Origin: Bifidobacteriaceae bacterium
GTDB lineage: Bacteria; Actinomycetota; Actinomycetes; Actinomycetales; WQXJ01
Length of the DNA stretch: 16,476 nt
Assembly (NCBI GenBank): GCA_031265345.1
Contig: JAISCU010000344.1
Coordinates: forward strand, 1-16,476
Direction of reading: 5' to 3'
A program made the translations under genes and the position numbers. The number at the start of each line of letters is the position of its first letter. Within the stretch, counting starts at the first letter, position 1. The notes under the pieces were generated by a model. The model made no database searches, was not told where the DNA came from, and saw only the letters and a program-made list of their open reading frames with translations. Of the stretch, positions 12,458-16,476 are shown piece by piece.

Positions 12458-13408
12458 TCAGCGCGGCGGGCGGGCCGAAGTCTTCATCGCGGCGATTGAA
12501 GCTCCCTCGTCCAGCCCCACGATGGACGCGCCGACCAGTGCGTTCGTCTTCCCCGGAGCCGCACGTTTGATCGGCATGTCAGCTAGCGTCGGCGAGACCT
12601 CGGCCAGGGCCGCCGCAAGGGGGTCGCGGACCAAGTCCCACGAAGCGGCCATCCCTCCGCCCACGACCAGAATTTGGGCACCGAATTCGACGCACGCCGG
12701 CCCGACCGCCGTGGCAAGATGCGTCATGGCCCGCTCGAAGACCGCCCGGGCGGCGCGGTCGCCAGCGCGTGCCAGAGCCGCGATCCGGGCCACGGACAGA
12801 GCCGACCGCCCGGACGTTCGAGCGAAATCGCGGCAGATCGCCCGGCTCGACACCAAGTCCTCGAGTGGACGGCCACCCACTTCCACATGCCTGAGCCGTC
12901 CGCCCGGAGGGACGCCCGGCCCTGAGGACTGCGCTCGATGGCCGGCCACGAAGGCAGACCCCACGCCGGTGCCCAGGGCGATGCAGACGGCCCGATCGAA
13001 ACCCGCCGCCGCGCCCACCACCGCTTCGCCCAGACCGAAGGCGTCGGCATCGTTCAAGAAGACCATCCGCCCGGCCGGACGCGGCAACCGCGGCCCCAGG
13101 GCGGCGCGCAAGTCCAAGCCGTAGAGGGACTCGAACTTGCCGACCGTCTGTTCGGTCATCAGCGAGACGCCCCGTTCGTAGTCGAACGGATCCGGCACCG
13201 CGAACACCCACGCCTCGCCGCCACGGACGGGCACCTCGCAGGCCGCCGCCGCCAACGCGTCGATGATCGGCCCGGCCTCCCAATGCGGGTCGAGCCGAAC
13301 CTCCGGAGCCTCGAGCACCGACGGCGGCCAGGCCGACCAGTCCACCAGTCCGGCGGCCGCGTGCGACCCTCCCACCTCCACCACCGCCACGGCCTCGCGC
13401 ATCCGCAT
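12458..13408 (-). CDS. ROK-family sugar kinase-like protein
   Basis: 316 residues from ATG 13408. Seen: ATP-binding EVGGSHAAAGLVD (11-23) in place of the usual DxGGTK, ND at 119-120 with ADAFGLGEA (likely catalytic Asp), phosphate-binding ALGTGVGSAF (144-153), and GGGM followed by ASWDLV for nucleotide binding. Family knowledge: ROK proteins phosphorylate glucose, ManNAc or related sugars with ATP in the cytoplasm, or act as repressors. No N-terminal winged helix, so a kinase is likelier. The usual zinc motif CxCGxxGC after the conserved His is absent (HVEVGGRPLEDLVSS). Usual length. Flanked by repeats, with no operon partner, so the substrate is unknown. Confidence 0.8.
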   Translation of the reverse strand: MRMREAVAVVEVGGSHAAAGLVDWSAWPPSVLEAPEVRLDPHWEAGPIIDALAAAACEVPVRGGEAWVFAVPDPFDYERGVSLMTEQTVGKFESLYGLDLRAALGPRLPRPAGRMVFLNDADAFGLGEAVVGAAAGFDRAVCIALGTGVGSAFVAGHRAQSSGPGVPPGGRLRHVEVGGRPLEDLVSSRAICRDFARTSGRSALSVARIAALARAGDRAARAVFERAMTHLATAVGPACVEFGAQILVVGGGMAASWDLVRDPLAAALAEVSPTLADMPIKRAAPGKTNALVGASIVGLDEGASIAAMKTSARPPR

Positions 13409-13431
13409 GTGCCTATTCTTCCCTTGTTTCC
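13402..13431 (-). repeat. Duplicated leader/start segment of the ROK gene
   Basis: Covers the ROK start codon and about 23 nt of leader. It matches 16052-16081 at 27 of 30 positions in the same orientation. On the minus strand the shared part reads GAAACnAGGGAAGAATAG, 4 nt before ATGCGGA. Confidence 0.65.
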
Positions 13432-13695
13432 CGGTGCCTCACCCAAGGATCACATCGCGCGCCGAGGGCGGCCAACTGATCCAGCCAGGACTGCGTCGGC
13501 TCGGCGGCGGCGTCCGGGCCATCGTGGGCATGGGCTCCCCGCCTGAGAACGTCACCCTGCCCGTGGCACCAGTCCTGTCACTATCGCCGACAGTCCAGTA
13601 CATGATGTCAGGCGCCAGGCGTAGGGGCCTATGGATGTCGCTGCCCTGCGCGGGACGTTGACGTCAGGTCCGGTTCTCGGCCCGGGCGCCGGGCC

Positions 13696-13722
13696 TTGTC
13701 CGTGAGCGGGCTCGACTGGAGG
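13696..13722 (+). repeat. Dispersed repeat 3, copy 1
   Basis: TTGTCCGTGAGCGGG followed by CTCGACTGGAGG. Shares TTGTCC, AGCGG and TGGAGG, with similar spacing, with 14002-14028 and 14138-14164. Confidence 0.5.
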
Positions 13723-13939
13723 CCGGGTCGGCCGGAGGCGAGTGGTCGGGGACGGCGCCAGGGAGCGGTGCCGGAGCCTCCGGCCCGGCGGCCTGCGCGA
13801 ACGTTGGTGGCCGGGCGGGCGGCGCCGGGCGGCGCGTGACACAACTAACGGCGGCAGTAGGCCGGGGCCGCGCGGCAGTTAGTTAGGGACGCGATCGGCC
13901 CGCCATTTCCGGCCCCGGCCGTGGGTCGGCCCTGCGAAA

Positions 13940-13976
13940 CGATGGTCTCGGCGTTCGGCGGCCCGCGAGACCATCG
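13940..13976 (+). repeat. Dispersed repeat 2 palindrome
   Basis: Perfect 11-bp arms CGATGGTCTCG and CGAGACCATCG around a 15-nt loop. Same palindrome as the hairpin at 8809-8832; a half-site occurs near 5585-5594. Confidence 0.75.
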
Positions 13977-14001
13977 GTTTGCAGCCCGGAGCGTCGGTTC
14001 G

Positions 14002-14064
14002 GTGTCCATAAGCGGCTTCAATTGGAGGCGCGGACCAGTTGCAGTCAGTTGTGGACACCGGTGC
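14002..14064 (+). repeat. Dispersed repeat 3, copy 2 with extended tail
   Basis: GTGTCCATAAGCGGCTTCAA then TTGGAGG. The tail from 14023 (TGGAGGCGCGGACCAGTTGC) occurs again exactly at 14305-14324, and weaker similarity continues to 14346. Confidence 0.65.
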
Positions 14065-14137
14065 CCGATGCCGCCTGCCCGGCCGGGCGTGTTTGCGCAG
14101 GTCACGCAGGCGGCGGCTCCGGCGGTCCTTTCCGGCC

Positions 14138-14194
14138 TTGTCCGCAAGCGGCTTGAACTGGAGGCGGGGCCGAGTTGAAGCCGCTTGTGGACAA
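14138..14194 (+). repeat. 22-bp inverted repeat of repeat 3 elements
   Basis: Arms 14138-14159 and 14173-14194 pair at 20 of 22 positions around a 13-nt loop. The second arm is an inverted copy of the repeat 3 head and contains TGTGGACAA, the actinobacterial DnaA-box form. Confidence 0.75.
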
Positions 14195-14197
14195 CTG

Positions 14198-14252
14198 GGA
14201 ACGGTTCCAGCAGGAATGGGGACTGTCCCCATTTCATCTGAGAACGGTTCTC
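14198..14252 (+). repeat. Three consecutive perfect palindromes
   Basis: GGAACGGTTCC (14198-14208), AATGGGGACTGTCCCCATT (14215-14233) and GAGAACGGTTCTC (14240-14252), each with a single central base. The first and last share GAACGGTTC. Confidence 0.75.
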
Positions 14253-14304
14253 GCGGCCCGGCCGCGCCCGGAACTCGCCTGACCTGGAGGCGCGGAGCAT
14301 GGCA

Positions 14305-14346
14305 TGGAGGCGCGGACCAGTTGCGTCCAGTCGCGGATACCGGCGC
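14305..14346 (+). repeat. Dispersed repeat 3, tail copy
   Basis: First 20 nt identical to 14023-14042; the rest resembles 14043-14064 (for example GATACCGGCG against GACACCGGTG). Confidence 0.6.
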
Positions 14347-14659
14347 GTCCCTTTCCGCCGACTGGCCGTCCGGCTCGGCTGGTCCGCGCGGCCGGACGCA
14401 TCGAGTCCGTCGGGCCGCATGGCGGCCGTCGCCGTGCCACGGGTTCCGCGCGCCGCTAGACTCAGGCAGGAGGCGCTGACCAGGCAGGACGCGAGTGGGT
14501 CGGACGCGAGCCGACCTCCCCGCCGCCCGCGCCGTTCGGAAGCCAGACAGGGACGCCACCCGCGCCCGCCCCACGACCAGCCCCGGGGCACCGGCGTGGA
14601 CAGCCCTTCCAGGCGTTGATACAAAGCCCCTACCGGGTACTCGCGACCCAGGAGGAACC

Positions 14660-14735
14660 GTGCGATCTTGCTAGCGGAAAGCGTGCGATGTGGCGAGCGA
14701 GAACTGTGCAATTCTTTCAATCAACCGTGTGCTAA
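14660..14735 (+). promoter_or_regulatory. Four GTGC repeats at 23-nt period (putative operator)
   Basis: GTGCGAT at 14660 and 14683, GTGCAAT at 14706, GTGCTAA at 14729: exact 23-nt steps. The last overlaps the -10 box, so a protein bound to the array could control the ATPase gene. Confidence 0.6.
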
Positions 14736-14738
14736 CAT
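14733..14738 (+). promoter_or_regulatory. Extended -10 box of the ATPase gene
   Basis: TAACAT preceded by TGC (extended TGn). Ribosome binding site GGAGG follows at 14747-14751, 10 nt before ATG 14762. No clear -35. Confidence 0.45.
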
Positions 14739-14761
14739 ATAAACGTGGAGGTCAGCGGACT

Positions 14762-16009
14762 ATGAGCGGATACGTGCCGAGGCTGGCAGACAAGGCCCTC
14801 CGAGAGCTGTTCGAGGACGTGCCAGCAGTCAGCATCGTTGGACCGCGGGGCTGCGGCAAGACGACCACCGCCAGTCGGCTGGTGCCGAACGTGGTCCATG
14901 TCGACCAGCGGGCCGTGGCCCAGGCCTTCCAGGAAGACGCCGACGCGGCTCTCCGCGCAGTCGGGGAGCCGGTCGTGTTGGACGAATGGCAGGCCGCGCC
15001 TGACATCCTGGGTGCCGTAAAGCGGGCCGTGGACGCAGGCGGGGGCGCCGGACGGTTCCTGCTCACAGGCAGCGTGGGTGCCCGGCTGACCACGCAGGAA
15101 TGGCCCGGCACCGGGCGGGTCGTGGAGTTGCGAATGGCACCCATCACGGCACGGGAGATGCACGGGAACGCGGCCCACGACTCCCTGACCGACCGCCTCT
15201 TCAGCCCGGACGCGGGAGCCCTGCTGACGGTCGGGGTGACCCGCGCGACCGGCCTCGCGATCGACGACTACCTGGACATCGCGTTGGCGGGGGGGTTCCC
15301 TGAGGGGGCCGCCGTCCCTGCGCGGAGCCGCGGGCGCTGGTTCGCCTCCTACCTGGACCAGGTCGTGAACCGCGACTCCCAGCTCGCGGCAGCCGGCATC
15401 GACACGGCCCGCTTCGGCCGCTACCTCGCCGCGCTCGGGCTACATTCGGCGACGGTCACGACCGACCAGAGGCTCGCCGAGATGGCTGCCGTCAGCGCCG
15501 CCACGGCCGCCGGTTACGAACGCCTGCTTGACCGGCTCCACCTCCTGGCCACCGTTCCCGCATGGGCGTCGAGCCGGGTCAAACGCCTGGCCAGGACGCC
15601 GAAGAGGCTGCTTGCCGACTCCGCCCTCGCGGCCGCCCTCATGGGCGAGGACAGGGCAGGCCTCATGCTGGCCCCCGACCTCAGAGGCCGCGTGGTCGAG
15701 ACCTGGGCGGTCGCCCAGTTGATGGCCGAATTGCCGGTCGATCAGTCACGCACCAAGCTGTTCCATCTGCGGGACTCCAATGGGCGGCACGAGGTCGACC
15801 TCCTGCTGGAGCGTCCCGGCGGACGGGTCGTCGGCGTCGAGGTGAAGGCCTCGTCCAGCGTCACCAAGACGGACGTCAAACACCTCATGTGGCTCCGCGA
15901 CGAACTGGGCGATTCGTTCGTCAGGGGCGTGGTGCTCCACGCCGGGCCGATCGCCCGCGAACTCGGCGACCGCATCCTCGCGGTGCCGCTGAGCGTCTGC
16001 TGGGAATAG
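14762..16009 (+). CDS. AAA-type ATPase with DUF4143 and nuclease-like C-terminus
   Basis: 415 residues from ATG 14762. Seen: Walker A GPRGCGKTTT (27-36), Walker B VVLDEW (71-76), sensor-like FLLTGS (99-104), then the DUF4143 region with DYLDIALAGGFPE and YLDQVVNRD. Near the C-terminus NGRHEVDLLLE...VVGVEVKAS resembles a PD-(D/E)xK nuclease core (D, ExK). Family knowledge: widespread, poorly understood ATPases common in accessory regions; some neighbours are defence or toxin systems. The start is fixed by GGAGG 10 nt upstream; the in-frame GTG at 14690 lies within the GTGC repeat array. The GTGC array suggests it may be self-regulated or controlled by a dedicated repressor. Single gene, no partner beside it. 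Normal length, no damage. Confidence 0.85.
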   Translation: MSGYVPRLADKALRELFEDVPAVSIVGPRGCGKTTTASRLVPNVVHVDQRAVAQAFQEDADAALRAVGEPVVLDEWQAAPDILGAVKRAVDAGGGAGRFLLTGSVGARLTTQEWPGTGRVVELRMAPITAREMHGNAAHDSLTDRLFSPDAGALLTVGVTRATGLAIDDYLDIALAGGFPEGAAVPARSRGRWFASYLDQVVNRDSQLAAAGIDTARFGRYLAALGLHSATVTTDQRLAEMAAVSAATAAGYERLLDRLHLLATVPAWASSRVKRLARTPKRLLADSALAAALMGEDRAGLMLAPDLRGRVVETWAVAQLMAELPVDQSRTKLFHLRDSNGRHEVDLLLERPGGRVVGVEVKASSSVTKTDVKHLMWLRDELGDSFVRGVVLHAGPIARELGDRILAVPLSVCWE

Positions 16010-16051
16010 GGCGCCCCCGCCTGTCCTCACGCTCCAGATCAGCCTGGCACG

Positions 16052-16081
16052 TCCGCATGTCGCTATTCTTCCCTCGTTTCC
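16052..16081 (-). repeat. Second copy of the ROK-leader segment
   Basis: 27 of 30 positions match 13402-13431, including an ATG CGG, but no long conserved frame follows it on the minus strand. Confidence 0.6.
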
Positions 16082-16183
16082 CCGCGCACGGGCCTGGAAC
16101 GGGTCTTCCACGACGGGCGACGTGGTGCCCGCTCCGTAACGCACGTCGGTCTGGCCGCCTATTCCATTTGAACTGAGCCAGGT

Positions 16184-16252
16184 GGCTGCGGGTAGTTGGG
16201 CCGGGCGGCTATGGCCAATTGGGCCGGGCGGCTGTGGGTGGTTGGGCATGGC
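16184..16252 (+). repeat. Three 23-bp tandem repeats
   Basis: Units 16184-16206, 16207-16229 and 16230-16252. The first two end in TTGGGCCGGGC; the third ends TTGGGCATGGC. Each starts GGCT. Confidence 0.75.
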
Positions 16253-16420
16253 GCTGTCTGGTTAGGCTCGTGGGTTGACGACATCGGGCGAGGGCCCGGC
16301 GGGCGTCGACAACTGTCCCGCCGGGACCTCTGGCGCGTTGGGAGACGCGTTGGTGATCAACTTAGGGCTTGCCAGTTTATAAGTTTGTGTTTTGAGGGTT
16401 TCCGTGCCAAGATCGTGTTA

Positions 16421-16476
16421 TGGGTACGGCAGAACTCGTCGCGTCGGTCAGGGCCAGGAGCCGGACCCTTTGGCCC
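16421..16476 (+). CDS. Start of an unidentified gene (cut by right edge)
   Basis: ATG 16421 opens a frame of 18 codons and continues out of the window: MGTAELVASVRARSRTLWP. It follows an AT-rich promoter-like stretch. LVASVRARS resembles the first helix of some helix-turn-helix regulators, but too little is visible to assign a family. No clear ribosome binding site. Confidence 0.35.

Larger units (their letters stand above)
13409..14755. other. Gene-free, repeat-rich intergenic region
   Basis: No credible gene in 1.3 kb. Open frames in both strands cross palindromes and repeats and have no domains. It holds copies of repeat 2 and of the TTGTCC/GGAGG repeat 3, a string of palindromes, and the control region of the ATPase gene. 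13432-13690 shows nothing recognisable. Confidence 0.6.
16010..16420. other. Intergenic region with repeats
   Basis: No credible gene. It contains the second copy of the ROK leader repeat and three 23-bp tandem units. From 16368 the sequence turns AT-rich (TTTATAAG, TTTGTGTTTTGAGG), probably the promoter area of the next gene, but no confident -35/-10 pair was found. Confidence 0.5.

Noticed and set aside
4144..14194. Replication origin
   Set aside because: Only a few scattered DnaA-box-like sites, no AT-rich unwinding region and no dnaA, dnaN or rep gene.
14651..14674. Leader minigene (AGGAGG then GTG, four codons, TAG)
   Set aside because: Perfect ribosome site and tiny frame, but it lies upstream of the predicted promoter and in the first GTGC repeat; probably chance or a relic.
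13845..14720. 291-codon minus-strand frame
   Set aside because: Translates several palindromes and repeat 3 copies; no domain and no ribosome binding site.

Overview
The window is GC-rich (roughly two thirds G+C) and reads as chromosomal DNA of a high-GC Gram-positive bacterium (Actinobacteria). The support is the base composition, the many leaderless starts (a TANNNT -10 box 6 to 8 nt before an ATG or GTG), the zeta-toxin and PIN toxin types, and a NimA-like flavoprotein. I cannot name a genus. No rRNA, tRNA, CRISPR array, integrase or transposase gene was seen.

Region 1 (1-4103, minus strand) is a compact operon. A UbiA-family prenyltransferase comes first, then, 3 nt later, a CDP-archaeol-synthase (CarS)-like cytidylyltransferase, then a large phosphoenolpyruvate-synthase-like enzyme that runs off the left edge. 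A prenyl transferase, a CTP-dependent lipid activator and a PEP/ATP phosphotransferase in one operon suggest a dedicated isoprenoid-lipid pathway. This is the most interesting metabolic content in the window.

Region 2 (about 4104-5052) has no gene. It is a nested set of repeats: two perfect 61-bp copies enclose two palindromic 70-bp units with a 93-bp period, and those are bracketed by two diverged ~50-bp units. A leaderless NimA-like flavoprotein gene follows (5065-5565).

Region 3 (5600-12400) is a dense toxin-antitoxin island. It holds intact PIN-toxin modules (6053-6725 plus; 7207-8239 minus; 10083-10780 minus), a small toxin with a ribbon-helix-helix antitoxin (9333-9907 minus), an orphan paralogue of that antitoxin (8451-8759), a shortened zeta toxin with its putative antitoxin (10952-11995), and two decayed vapC loci (5621-5815; 12165-12349). 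Three copies (two intact, one truncated) of a 62-residue basic protein of unknown function lie between them. A short repeat, core GGACGATGCCGCCGTCC, sits at the downstream ends of many modules. One exact copy lies in frame inside the PEP-synthase-like gene.

Region 4 (12458-16476) holds a ROK-family sugar-kinase-like gene (minus), a 1.3-kb gene-free stretch packed with palindromes and dispersed repeats (13409-14755), an AAA ATPase/DUF4143 gene with four GTGC repeats at exactly 23-nt spacing over its promoter, more repeats (16052-16252), and the first codons of a new gene at the right edge.
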